A DNA stretch of 64,000 bases, from contig SSNP01000005.1 in NCBI GenBank assembly GCA_006937955.1, positions 9,590,040-9,654,039 on the forward strand, in the 5' to 3' direction. How positions within the stretch are numbered: position 1 is the first letter of the stretch; each line of letters begins with the position of its first letter. The notes beneath the pieces were generated by a model that made no database searches, was not told where the DNA came from, and saw nothing but the letters and a program-made list of their open reading frames with translations. This document shows positions 25,305 to 36,748 of this stretch, piece after piece. A program made the translations under genes and the position numbers. This stretch comes from Pachypanchax playfairii. Taxonomy: Eukaryota > Chordata > Actinopteri > Cyprinodontiformes > Aplocheilidae.

Positions 25305-25442
25305 CTGAAGGACATTACAAAGATGTTTCTGAAGAATCGCAAGCAGGAGAAACTCAAATCAGAGCAGAGAGAAAAAGCCACAATGGAAAAGCATTTGAAA
25401 ATTGAAAGGAACATGTACAACCCACTTTTTGCTTCCCTTTGA
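25305..25442 (+). CDS. cyren: Candidate alternative last exon of cyren
   Basis: Preceded by TTGTTTTCATCAG, this 46-codon frame starts LKDITKMFLKNRKQEK and ends NMYNPLFASL, stop. It joins in frame (phase 0) to a donor CTT|GTGCGTG at 24881/24882, giving a 224-aa form that lacks the VREIFF tail and has a Lys/Glu-rich helical C-terminus. AATAAA follows at 25557-25562. The frame, both splice signals and the polyA signal support a real exon, but I know no homologue of the peptide. Confidence 0.55.
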   Translation: MKDITKMFLKNRKQEKLKSEQREKATMEKHLKIERNMYNPLFASL

Positions 25443-25562
25443 TTTTTAGATAAACTTAGTCGCCCAAAGTGCAATTTCTAATTAAATTAGATCTTTAAGT
25501 TGCTAATTTATGATCAATTGTTGATTGTTATTAAAACTTTCTCCTGATCAAAAGCCAATAAA

Positions 25563-27303
25563 AACTGCCGACCTTTAACTACAGATCTGCGTGAGCACTA
25601 AAAAATTGCGCATTTTGTGCGATAACGTTTAATAAAACACAAAAATCGTTGAAGTGAGTGAGTGCAGCTCTGTGGGCTGCCCGTCGGTGCGCGCGCAGAC
25701 CACGGATGCGCAACTCCATGGAAAGGCTCGACCCCGCTGCTGCGCGTTTCAGCAAACACTTTGACGTACGGATTCCTCCAAGTTGAGAGGGCGAGATCAT
25801 CTGCGATTTTTATCTGCTTTTGCTCCAGCATACAGACGTTTAAAAGGTCGGTCACGAAACTTTGACTTTTACTAAAAACAAATTAAAGTTTGGACTTACT
25901 GTTTTTAATGCTTCGCACTTTAAATAGATTGAAGAAAAAATGGAGGCGGGGTCGTTTCAAACGCTTCTTTGTTTTCTTTAACCAACAATGCACTAATAAT
26001 AATTTAACATAATTATCTAATAATATTTTATATGTGTATGCTGTCTTGTTCAGTGGTTAAATGAAGCTTCGGTGAGGGGCATCAGATGAAAACATCTGGA
26101 TTGTTATAATAATCAGAAAACTTGTGAGGAAAATGCTTCTATAAATCACATTTGTTCTTTTAATTTAAAGATGTTTTATGTTTTCAGAGCTCAGTTCTTA
26201 TACTTTTTATAGCGCCTCAAAAACAAAAAACAGACAGACAGACAACAACAAAATGGCTTAAAGCGAACAAAAATATGAAGGAAATGAATGTTTAAAGAGA
26301 TTTTCGGAGCAGTTTATTGAGTGAATGTCTTCTTGCATTGCTCAGATGGGACAGAGTTTCAGAGGGTGGGGGCTGCATGATCTGTCCCCACAGCTACGCA
26401 GGTTGGTGCGAGGGACGGAATGTAGATCCTTGGCTTATGGATCAGTGAAAACGTAAAATAGAAAGCTGAATAAGGTTAATATTGTCTTAAACATCTGAGT
26501 TCCAGGGGTGCTGGACCTTGTCTAGGTCTTTGTTGGAAATTTAAAATAGGAGCCAGCCTGGTTGTAAAAAAGACATTGATTAGTGTCTTTAATATGAACC
26601 AGGAATTAAAATTCCACCAAGTCCTGAATTACCCCCAAGTTAACTTGGGAAGGAGAAATGGGGAAACCATCATCGTCAGGGAGTTGGGCTCCAGTTTTCT
26701 GGAGCACGGCCTCAAGCTCAACAACTCACAGATGTTTTCTTACTGTTGAGCTGCAGGAAGTTTCATATTCTTGTATTGATTTCCTTCAAGCAGTTGGCAA
26801 GTGATTGTGGGCGGAGCTGAGTGAAAGGTTTGGTACTGAGACACACCTGTGTGTCATCAGCATAAAAGTGAAAGTATACGCGTGATGGCAGATGACCTGA
26901 CCAAGAGGGAACCTATAGACTGAGAACAGAAGAGGTCTGAGAACCGAACCATGTTTGATTTAAGATGACCGAGACCAGAAAAGTACTGTAATTAGACCCG
27001 GGTGTCCAGAGAGGCGGGAAAAGAGGATGGAATGTCCAAAAAGATAATGAGGCTGATGTGCCCCGAATCAGCTGCAGTCTGTGGTGTTTAAGAAAAAAGC
27101 AAAGAAGCATTAATCATCAAATATTAATAATGAAATCTATTTTAAAAATCACTTCTCAGACATGGAATCGCTGAAAAAAGATGCCAATATGCCAATTACT
27201 GAAATGATTTTAATTATTCTAAACAATATATATATTTTACCATCGTTATCATTAAAAATTTCAAATATTCTGTTCTTATTCTGGCCTGCTGTACAGGTTC
27301 ATC
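25563..27303. other. Upstream region of the acidic-protein gene
   Basis: A locally GC-rich segment at about 25660-25800 (repeated GCGCG words) is a likely promoter or 5' UTR. The coding exon at 27304 is preceded by an acceptor (CTGTACAG at about 27290-27297), so a non-coding first exon should lie here. A decayed LINE fragment occupies about 26480-27000. Confidence 0.45.
26480..27000 (-). mobile_element. Decayed LINE reverse-transcriptase fragment (L2/CR1-like)
   Basis: The minus strand with frameshifts reads GSVLRPLLFSVY, then a degraded YADDTQ box (LMTHRCVSV, also readable as DDTQVCLSTKPF), then LQLNSKKT-like words. This is the order GSVLGPLLF...YADDTQLYLS...FLLLNSDKT of teleost LINE reverse transcriptases. 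It is clearly inactive. Confidence 0.65.
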
Positions 27304-28197
27304 ATGGGAAACAGGTTCAGTAGAAGGCGAGATGCTCCAGTCAGCAGTGTTGGAACTGCAGCCACTGAACAGAAGACTGTAGCTGAACAAGCAGAAGACA
27401 CTGAGGTGACACAGACTCAGGAGGTTGTCGAGACAGAGAAGATCCACCTGATGGCCGAAGAGTCACTGACACCAGAGGAACGTTCACCCAAAGATGAATG
27501 TGCTGACTCTGCTGTGTCAGCCTTGAAAAATGATGCAGAATCAGAACCAGAAGCACAAGAAGCTCCAGCCGAGCCTGAACCTTTGGTATCAGCCATCAAA
27601 CTTCCAGAACCAGAAGGATCTGAACAGCCAGAACCTGTTACTGAAGCTCGGCTTGCTCTGAAACCTGACCTAGGATTTGTTCCTGAACCAGAGTCAGCCC
27701 CACACACAGAGGCAGATGTTGAGCCCATCTCAGAACCAGCACCATTTCCAGCTGAGCCTTTAGAGCAGAACACAGACCTGCTGAACCAGGAATTTCTCCC
27801 AGAATCTCTCCTCTCCTCACCTCCTTTGATCAACCTGGGTGCACTTGATGTCTCTTTATCACCAAACCTCATTCCTGTTTCCATCAATCCAGGTGAGTCA
27901 CATGACATCTCACCTGGTGAGCAATGCGACCGGATGGTTGAGGCTGCTGGAGTTTCCACTCTAGAGCCAGAAAACTTCACAGAAATATCAACGTTTCTGG
28001 AAAAGCCCACAGAGGTGGAAGCTGCAGAGTTTCTGAAGATGGCTGGAAGTGACGTCGACCAGGAAAAAATTAGCGAAATCCTGAAAAACTCAGAGCTTAA
28101 AGAGAACGACCTTCTGAATGACCTTATTCAGAGTGAAGCCAAGATCCCAGATGACAAGCCCATCACAAACCTGAGCATGTCAGTTGATCTGATGTGA
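27304..28197 (+). CDS. Acidic low-complexity protein with N-myristoylation-type start (unrecognised)
   Basis: A single 894-nt coding exon, 297 aa, not recognised as a named family. The start MGNRFSRRRDAP has Gly2 and a following basic cluster, a typical myristoyl plus polybasic membrane anchor. The middle (residues about 60-170) is rich in Glu, Pro and Ala with EPE/EPEP runs. The C-terminal third (FLEKPTEVEAAEFLKMAGSD onward) is less repetitive and probably helical. There is no Cys-rich module, transmembrane helix or catalytic motif. AATAAA is at 28835-28840. Codon use and the coherent 297-codon frame support coding. The 197-codon antisense frame over the same bases is taken as a shadow. Confidence 0.75.
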   Translation: MGNRFSRRRDAPVSSVGTAATEQKTVAEQAEDTEVTQTQEVVETEKIHLMAEESLTPEERSPKDECADSAVSALKNDAESEPEAQEAPAEPEPLVSAIKLPEPEGSEQPEPVTEARLALKPDLGFVPEPESAPHTEADVEPISEPAPFPAEPLEQNTDLLNQEFLPESLLSSPPLINLGALDVSLSPNLIPVSINPGESHDISPGEQCDRMVEAAGVSTLEPENFTEISTFLEKPTEVEAAEFLKMAGSDVDQEKISEILKNSELKENDLLNDLIQSEAKIPDDKPITNLSMSVDLM

Positions 28198-29194
28198 ATC
28201 CACGGAGGAGGATTCTGACAGAAGTCGAAGATTTTCCTGCGAGATCTTCCCAAAAATGACCAAGAATTCTGAATGGATCAAAGAACTAAGTGCCTCGATA
28301 AAAGCAAGTAGCATTTAATTCCTTCTTTTAAATGAAAAAGGGAGCTACAAAACCAGCTGATCTGAAACCTGCATTCTGAGACTTTTCTGTTTTTCCTAAA
28401 TTTTAGCAGCCAAATTGTTTGCAGAAGGAGTGTAAATAAGCTGAAACAACACAATATCTACAAGTATTTAACTTTATCTTGAGACAACAGAGGTTTTCCT
28501 CTTTGCAAACTTACCAAACACATATTTAAACTCTTGTTGGACGCTAAAAAGTATAGCTCATTTCTTAAAATGAGCCACGTTAAAGTTGCTGTGTACAAAA
28601 GAAAAGGTTAAATATTTCCAAAAACAAATACAGCAGCAGGAATAAAGTAACAAAATAATCCGATTGGAGAAGACACTTCAGTTAGAGCTGCAGGCAGTGG
28701 AAACATTCCACAATATAACAGGAAATAAGAGTCAGATAAATATTTATGCATTAACACGGTCATGTTTGGACTTTACAATAACCTGCTAAATAGAATGATT
28801 GTAATTTTTATCCAAGAAGCGGCTTGTCTTTGAAAATAAAAACAGTATATCTGTGTTGTTGTGCTGTTGTCTATTTATTTAACTAGAACTAGATATACAT
28901 TGTGAGATATTCACCATCAAGAGCTTTTTCTTTTATCCAACAACCTATTAGGAGATGAATGGAACACGGTTCAGACACAGTAATGAAAGTGCAGCTTGAA
29001 CATGACAGATCACGTAGAGGAAAGTGTGTTTTTTCTCCATCCCATGGGAGAGGTGATGCAAGGAGAAGGGGGAGGGACTAGGCCACATTCTTTCCAGAGG
29101 AAGGAGGTTTTCGGGGGGCCTGGGTCAAAAGTCTTCAGTGGGACTGCATTTCAATCCATGAGAAATCTGCTCCTCAGATGCCTCTCCCACCACA

Positions 29195-29255
<61 letters not shown>

Positions 29256-30413
29256 TGCCCTCACTGCCCTCCTATCCCAACATCTCCAACAAGCAGTCAG
29301 GGAATTAGGATGAGAATCCTCAACAAAAAGTGAAATATTAAAGTAAAAAGGGACAAACTAGCAGCTTTACCAAGTTTACAGAAACACTTTCTTTTTGTCA
29401 TTGAAATATACAAAGTGGTTGTATTTCAGTGGATAAGATCAGAGTCTGAGAGAAACATATAATGAAATCCATGAGTGAATAAAGTCAAAAATATTATCCA
29501 GACACACCTAACCAAACGCCTCGGTTCCAGAACATGGCAAACGGGTAAATCCCAGTCAGTTTGGCCAGTTTACTGATGAATCCCAATAGAGTGGGAGAGG
29601 CATACTTTAGACAGTGATCTCAGTCCAGCTCAGCTTTAGTAAAGGATACACTTTGCAGACTGAGCTGCTTCTTCATGCACACAGAATAGATAAGCAGCAT
29701 GATTTGTACTATTTGTGATTCCTGTCATACCAGAGGCTTTCAGCTCAATAAACAAAAGTGCTGCGCTCGAGTCCTCTCTCCCCATGTTGATTTCCTGTCT
29801 CTCTGTGGACTGTGAAGGCCATCGCAGACACAAAGAAAACAGAACTTGGTATTTGCTTCCGTGAGATCTTGTGTCAAGGAGCTCAAAAAGAGGATTTTTC
29901 AAACTCAGAGCACAAGCATAAGAAAAACTGTTTAGATTTTGCTTTGTTAAATTATCACATCTGTAAAGACTTTGCATTTAAACACACCGTGACATTTAAT
30001 AATTCGGTATAGTAAAGCAAGACGCAAAGAAAATAAATAAAAATAACACATGAAAGTCATCTTCAAATAAAACTTTATGGTATGAAGAGCAAGCGTTTAT
30101 AAATAAATACAAACTTGACATAACAGTTCAAAATGTCCGATAAAGTCTTAACATGTCTTAACTATCAATAAAAATTTAACAAAAATACTGAGTCCAAATT
30201 TACCAACATCTGTAAAATACCAAACTTGTTCAAGAAAATACTTTTAAGACTTGGAAGCATTTAAGAAATTTTAAGAATCAAATAAAAATTGGCAGTTAGA
30301 TATGATATTTTTATAGAACAAATATGATTTAAATGATTTCAACATGCCTTGCAGATGAATCCAAGTCAGTGAAGGGCTGTAGTCATGACGCTGGTCCAGA
30401 TTACACACAACCA
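28198..30413. other. Convergent intergenic region with 3' UTRs and poly-C tract
   Basis: Contains the 3' UTR of the acidic-protein gene (to about 28860), a poly-C tract (29196-29255) and the presumed terb1 3' UTR. No other coding exon can be supported. Confidence 0.55.
29196..29255. repeat. Uninterrupted poly-C tract, 60 bases
   Basis: Sixty consecutive C on the plus strand (poly-G on minus). It is not part of a coding frame. Confidence 0.95.
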
Positions 30414-33400
30414 TCACCTTTGCTTCTGAGAAAAAATAAATAAACAGGAAGATTAAGTTGATTATCTCAGAGTAATCTAACATTTTCAAAGTCACCTCAT
30501 TTCGTTGTACCTTTAGCCTCTTGTATTTCTTGGCCAGATCAACATTGGTGCGTCCAGGTTTGAAGGGATACGACCACAAGATGAAGTTCCAGGAGAAGCC
30601 AAATTTCTTTACTCCAGACAGAAGACAACGAATCTCCTGATCGCTGAAGTCCTGCCTCTTTCTTCTCTATTGTTCATCAAACAAAAGGAAAAAGAAACAG
30701 TGAGATTTCAAATCTAGCTCAGCTGCAAGGGAGAGAGAAAAATAAAAACCTATTAAAACCTATTGCTTCAAAACAACGTCAACCACCTCCATGTCTTTCC
30801 ATAAACTATCTGACCGCCACGTGTTACTTGTGATGAGAAAAGCTTGAGCAATCTGAGTTTCTGAGACAGAAAATTCAAACTATTTTAACCGATAATGGTT
30901 AAAATTTGATGATCATGAAATACAGAAACCAGTAATATAAAGATTTTTTCTGAACGTTTTCTCTTACAGCAGAACAGCAGCCTGTGCTGATCCTTGTCTG
31001 ATCCTCGCTGCTGCTTCTGTCTGTATATGAAACAAACAAGTGAAGTTAGCAACAAGTTCTAAAATTCAATCTGTTTATTAATCAGCCAACCAGACATCAA
31101 ACCTTCTATTAAAAAACAAAAATATAAAAACATTGACAGAAATAAAAAAAAGCAATTAGAAAAACTAGAATGTGAAACATAGAACACTGGAAAAATAACT
31201 GAACACGATACCAACATGGACTGTACAATGGAAAAAAATCCATGTTATACTCTGAGTGAGCGCAGTGGAAAAATCATTTGGCTCCGAAGTAAAAAAGAAA
31301 GAATAAATCACATCAAGACCAAAACAGTGAGGCTTAAATACAACAGCAATCTTTAAAAACATTGCAGATATGTATGTATGGTTCCTACAGCTTATCATAC
31401 TCTGTGTTTACATTCTTCATTTATTCCCTTCTAGTCTAACATTTATGAAAAGATCATTTCAACATTCACACAGTTCCGCCGTGTTGTGAAGAGTGTGAAA
31501 ACAGCTTAATACAGCTGTGGCGCTCTGAACCAGCTCTGCCCTGCACTGCGAAAACGCTGGCTGCAGCTCAACATTCTTTCTGCTCTCTCGTTTGTCTGCT
31601 GCCAAGAATCCATTACAGAGGACAGCTCCCACCGCAAACTCTCACTCATAATGTTCACACACACACTCTGAGTAACATAATGGAAGAACCTGCACTGGGT
31701 GTTTGATGTCCAGCTTCAGGTAGAGCCCGCCTTCTTAGAGGAGTCAAGGCAGGAACTAAAAGAAAAAAATACTTTGAATAAAACTAATTTATATTATGTG
31801 TAAGATGGTAAATGATGTGTTCTGTTTCATACCAGCTCTGTTGGAAAAGTTAAACGTCTCATTTTCAACATTTCTGAACAGACGAATCGGAGTGAAGCCT
31901 AGAGGGAAGATGAAATCCAAGTTAAAGAAGCATCATACAAACATGTTCAACTAACAATAGCAAGTAAAAGCTCATAAGTTTTAAGATAAGTTCTTATACA
32001 TCTGCAGAACAAACAGTTTTCTCTAGAATCTGTTGAATCCCCCTTTCCCCCCTCTTTACTGATGTCTTTAAAACTTAGTTTGGAAAGTTCCACACATCAA
32101 TCAGATGCTGGTATATATGTAATATTATCAGTCTTGTTTCTGGAACAAAGCTTTATGTTTTCTTTAAAAAAAACTGTGTAAGCTATGAAAATTGACATTT
32201 CTGGTATAAATAAAGTATTTTTTCATTTCTAAGCTGTACAAATATGCAGTGAAAAGTCTGTGTGATCCTCAAAAAAAATGTCTCAGTGCCATAAGTTCAG
32301 ATAAACAACTTGCTACAATGCAGATTATTCACCCTTGTTTTGTTGTCCATCATTTTAATGTTATTTTTTACTTTTTTTGTGACATAATTTGAAGTTAACT
32401 GAGTTATTTATTCGATCTAGATATATTGATTCCTCACAGTGTTATAGGACATTAGTGTCACACAGAGACTCTATCATTCAGTGAACATGTAACTTACACA
32501 TTAGATGTTAGTGTAAATACAGTTTATTGAACACTATATTCAGTCTAAAATTCTGCCCATACATGCTGACAGCTGCCTGCTATTATACATGTTTCAGATT
32601 TATTTGACAGAACAATCAGTGGGGACTATTTGAAGCTTAACTCTTTAAATAATTATATAATTCTCCAAAGTGTTCCAGCTTATAATGGGGAAGTTTCTGT
32701 TCAATGATACTTGTTAAAATACTGCTACTGAACTGAAGCTGCATGTGGAGCTGATGTAACTACAAAGGGAGTGACAAGTTTAAATAGTAGAACGTCTCAC
32801 CACTTAGATTATTACAGTTTCTTTGTGACGTTGCTGGTGAAACTCTTCCAGAGTTTGTGTGTCTGCACTCAGCAGCATCATTGTGGTGTTTTTTCATGTG
32901 CACATGGTGAAGAAGATGAATCCTGAATCGCTGTGTGGCCTCTTCAAGGACTCTGTGCATGTCACAGCTGTTGTAACAAGCGCTTTGAATAGACGCAAAA
33001 TTTCGACTGGTCACTTCTTCAAAAGATACCACACAACCTAAAAAAACATTGTAGAAGGGCTTAAGTGTTTGCACGGAACCATCTGAAGAATCTAAGTGAA
33101 GATTCAAATCATAAAACAAGGACTGCTTTGTTTTCCTTGTGTATACCTGCACATCGGGTACAGGACACGCGCTGACGATCCACTGGGATCTCCTTCATGC
33201 TGCTTAACTCACTGTCCTGAAGGTCTATATGTAGAAATATACAACGCAATAGAAATTTTTTAAAAACCACATCCATGCTGCAAACAAACAATAAAGCAAC
33301 TGTATAACAACATCAAGACGCTGCACCTCTTACCATCAGAACATGGAATCTCTTTAGCTTTTGTTTGTCTCACTGATAATGGTTTTCTAAACAGCTGACT

Positions 33401-36400
33401 AAAAAAAAAACAAAAGGAAAAGATCATTTTCAAGCACATTGTTTCTTGATAAAAATCTAATCAGCATTACTGACTCTAGCTCGCTGCTTCCCTCTACTGG
33501 CCACACATGAGAAGACATCAGGGCTCCTTTTCCCTCGTCCACTGAACACATCACATCACTTCCACTGGTTCCAGCTTTCTTCTCCAGAGGAAAGAAACTA
33601 GAACTCAATCTCCTTATTGCACTAGTATTCGTTTTCTCAGTCATGCTCATAACTCTTTCAGTGTTACTGTTGCTGTCATCTTTTTGATTGGCTTTGATGC
33701 CTTCTCTTCTCTGAGGCGGTAGAAGTAAAAATGGGGACAAAGATGGTGGACGTTGACCTTCAGATGAATTTGAAATGTTAATGTCTTCCTGCTCATCCTC
33801 AGCTTCCTAATGAACATAATCACACATCATTGCTCACCATAATATATACAGTGATGTTATGCAAGTGTGTGTGTGTGTGTGTGCTCATGTGACCTTCAGC
33901 TGATTCTTTTCTAGCCCTTCAATTCTTCGTAACATTTCTTTGGCAGCAGCTCTGAAGCCTTCAGCATGAATCTGGAGTTGTTCACCTTCAGTCTGTTTTT
34001 CTGTCACTCCGAAGCATAAAGCTTTGTGATGTATATAAAAAATTGCTGTGAGTGCTCTATGTTTACATTCAGTTATTAAATAAGTGTATTTGTTTAGGTA
34101 GTCTAATGTTGAATCAAGATCATTTTGTACAAACTGCTTGTACTTACTGGCCTGTTTGCATGTCTGCAGTATGAAAGCAGCAGCCCTCCTAACCTCTTCA
34201 CTCACGTCCTCTGTTAGAAATGTAATCACAACTGGCAGACCTCCACACTGGACCAGCTGGGACTGGTGCTCTTCTACAAATATGGATAAGCACAAATTGT
34301 CAAAACAATTATAATAATTAAGAAATTCTCATAAAGGCTTTAAATGTAGTCTGAAAACAAACATCGATCTAGTTTCACCTGAGGACTCTGTGAACTGCCC
34401 GATGCAAAGTAAAACAGAGAGTCTGTCATCGGGGTCCAGGTGTGAGCTTGTCAGCACAGAGAAGAGGTGGGACACTAGACTATACTGAGTCAGACCTGAA
34501 GCCAAAGCCGCTGGAAACAGGAAAGAGGATTAGAAAATGGTAAACTTTGATGTGTATTAAAACTACCTGGTCAGCTGTGCTTGCATTCAAGATAAATACA
34601 CACAGTTATCAGTGATGCAGGCTGACAGGGTCTTGACAATAATGATCAACATCTGGCAGGACAACGAGTTTGTGTTTGCAGCAGGAGCAACACAAACCAA
34701 TGTAAGAGCGAGTGTTTCCAAACCCCCAGAGACAGAGAAACTCTCCTGGACACATGCTGCAAACACAACAACAGAGTCAATTTCTATTTACTTTTATGCA
34801 TTACCCAAACAACGGCAAAGGCTTTAATAGAAGTCACTATACACTTACAATTGTTAGCTACTGTCATTGCTATAAATGAGCACATAGGCTGAAGAACTTC
34901 AATGCAGTTTAGAGAAATCTGCTGAAGCCATTTTTTTATGGTGGGAAAGGCTGCCACACAAATGAGCTGACCTTCATCTGCAATTCAAAAGACAAACACA
35001 ACCAAATGAAAAAAAACAATATGAACAACTTTACTCCAGATTAGCACTAAAAAAGTGATGAGCAAATAATGCCTCTGTATGACACTATGAACACCATGGT
35101 GCAAGCACCTATCATGTAGTGTGGATCCTGATAATATTACCATTCTGAGGATTGTTGACACATCCACAAAGAGCACTAGACACACATGTCCACAGCTGGT
35201 AGCTTTGGTTAACTGTTTTGAAATTAGCCCCCGGAAAAAGGGGGAAAGAGGTCCTGCAAAAAAATAAAACAAGTAAATAAATAATAATAATAATAAAAAA
35301 TTAAATTATGTATGTCAATGACTCTGTGCAATAATCTGACTCAGTAGGTCCTGCAAAGTACCTAAAAAGATCCAGTAGAATTTCCAGACAGCCAGTGGAT
35401 TTAGCTAAAGTTTGTCCCGATTCTGCAACACAACAGAAACAAAAGATACAATTCTTCATCAATAATGCCAGATGATGAGTCAACATGTATATGTTTTCCA
35501 CATGTTTGCATGGGCTCACATTAGCTTCACATTAAACCACATAAAATAAAATTTAGTGTAATCTGAAAAAAAAAAAATATTTGAAAAAAATATATATCAT
35601 TTTGCATTGTGATCTTACGGTTGTTGGCTACAAGCACAAATAGCAAATAGACAGCCACCCTCTTCTGTGTCAACGGGATGTCTTCTTTCATCAGCAGGCC
35701 AGCAATGTTTGTAAAAACGTCCTTTCTGCACAGAGAATTCTTGCAGTACACTATCATGTGAAAAGATATGCAGGATATAGTTAATCTGCACATGACATGA
35801 GAATATTATTACGGTACATTATTTATAATATATTTCAGTAAATATTTCACACATGATGCGTTTTAGCTCAGTTAAACATATTATTTTGTTTAAGAGTGTT
35901 ACTGATGTATATTATAGAATGTAATCCTGTATTTTTGTTCGTTTTAGGCAGGACCCTCAGCTTTAAGCATGGCAAGGAAAACAATGTGCCTTTCAATTGA
36001 GACTTGGCAATTCTGTGACATGTATACTCACCATTAGCATCAGCCAATGTGCAAAGTGTAAAGAGAGCAGCTTCTTTCACTTCTGAGTGAATAACACTGG
36101 ATTTGGAAAGGTTATCCAAAAATGTCACACCACCCAGCTCTCTCAGAAGGTCCACATTATCCTCTGAAATAAACCAAAACACACAGCTGTTCCTCAATAC
36201 ATGTCAAGTAGTTATTTAATCAATGAAATAATGTAAAAAAAAAAAAATATATAATATATATATATATATATATTAATTGTTACCTCTTTTTTCACAGATT
36301 GAATGAATGGTGAGAAGAGCTTGTTTCTGTAAATCTGGACATTTCATCTGAAACTTTAAACACTCGAGCAGTAAACTGAGATCTGTCTTTGTTGCTGAAA

Positions 36401-36748
36401 GAAAAGAATACCAGGATGTGCATATGTCTACAAGCTAATAATGATCCCTTTAACCGCCAAAGTAGCAGAACTGCACCAGCACCAGCCTCCAAATAAACAT
36501 ATAATAAACAGACTTTTAAAAATATAATTTCTATTTGCCATCAACAGTTGACAGTATTTTTTATTTAAACTCAACATTTATGTTAAGTCAGACATATAAC
36601 AGATTGAAGACAGGAAATTTAAAACTGGGTCAATAACACTCAGTTTGCATTTAAAGGGTTAACAATCATATTTTACAAAATCAGAAGTCTGGTGTTACAA
36701 TCAGTGTTACTTACTATTACGACGGTTGCTGCAAGTAGTTTTATCCAT
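30414..36748 (-). CDS. terb1: Telomere repeats-binding bouquet formation protein 1
   Basis: Twenty exons: 36715-36748, 36284-36394, 36032-36163, 35619-35750, 35362-35422, 35141-35253, 34849-34977, 34604-34756, 34379-34510, 34148-34273, 33894-34021, 33475-33806, 33334-33398, 33147-33224, 32801-33037, 31833-31898, 31696-31755, 30968-31020, 30511-30666, 30414-30425. The total is 2310 nt, 769 aa (human about 727). Residues 1-390 are armadillo-like helices (DLSLLLECLKFQMKCPDLQ, ANVYCKNSLC, RVAVYLLFVLVANNR, WTCVSSALCGCVNNPQN). A helical segment (KEMLRRIEGLEKNQLK) and a low-complexity linker follow. A Cys/His cluster lies about residues 570-605, then ALTPLRRRAL near 680, and a C-terminal Myb domain (715-766, RRKRQDFSDQEIRCLLSGVK, WNFILWSYPF). 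TERB1 works with TERB2, MAJIN and TRF1 to attach meiotic telomeres to the nuclear envelope. The exon 11 acceptor (CACAAAG) and donor (GTCACA) are weak, so that exon is the least certain. Confidence 0.93.

Noticed and set aside
27417..28010. 197-codon antisense open frame over the acidic-protein exon
   Set aside because: It is Ser/Gly-rich in the way expected from reading Glu/Pro codons backwards. The sense frame is longer, has a sensible start and a polyA signal.
28996..29313. Open frame containing a run of prolines
   Set aside because: The Pro run is only the poly-C tract. The flanks have no family resemblance.
33400..33480. terb1 exon 12 ending at GTAATG (33471)
   Set aside because: This joins exon 13 out of frame into a stop. 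The donor GTCAGT at 33474 keeps the frame (ELD-QLFRKP).
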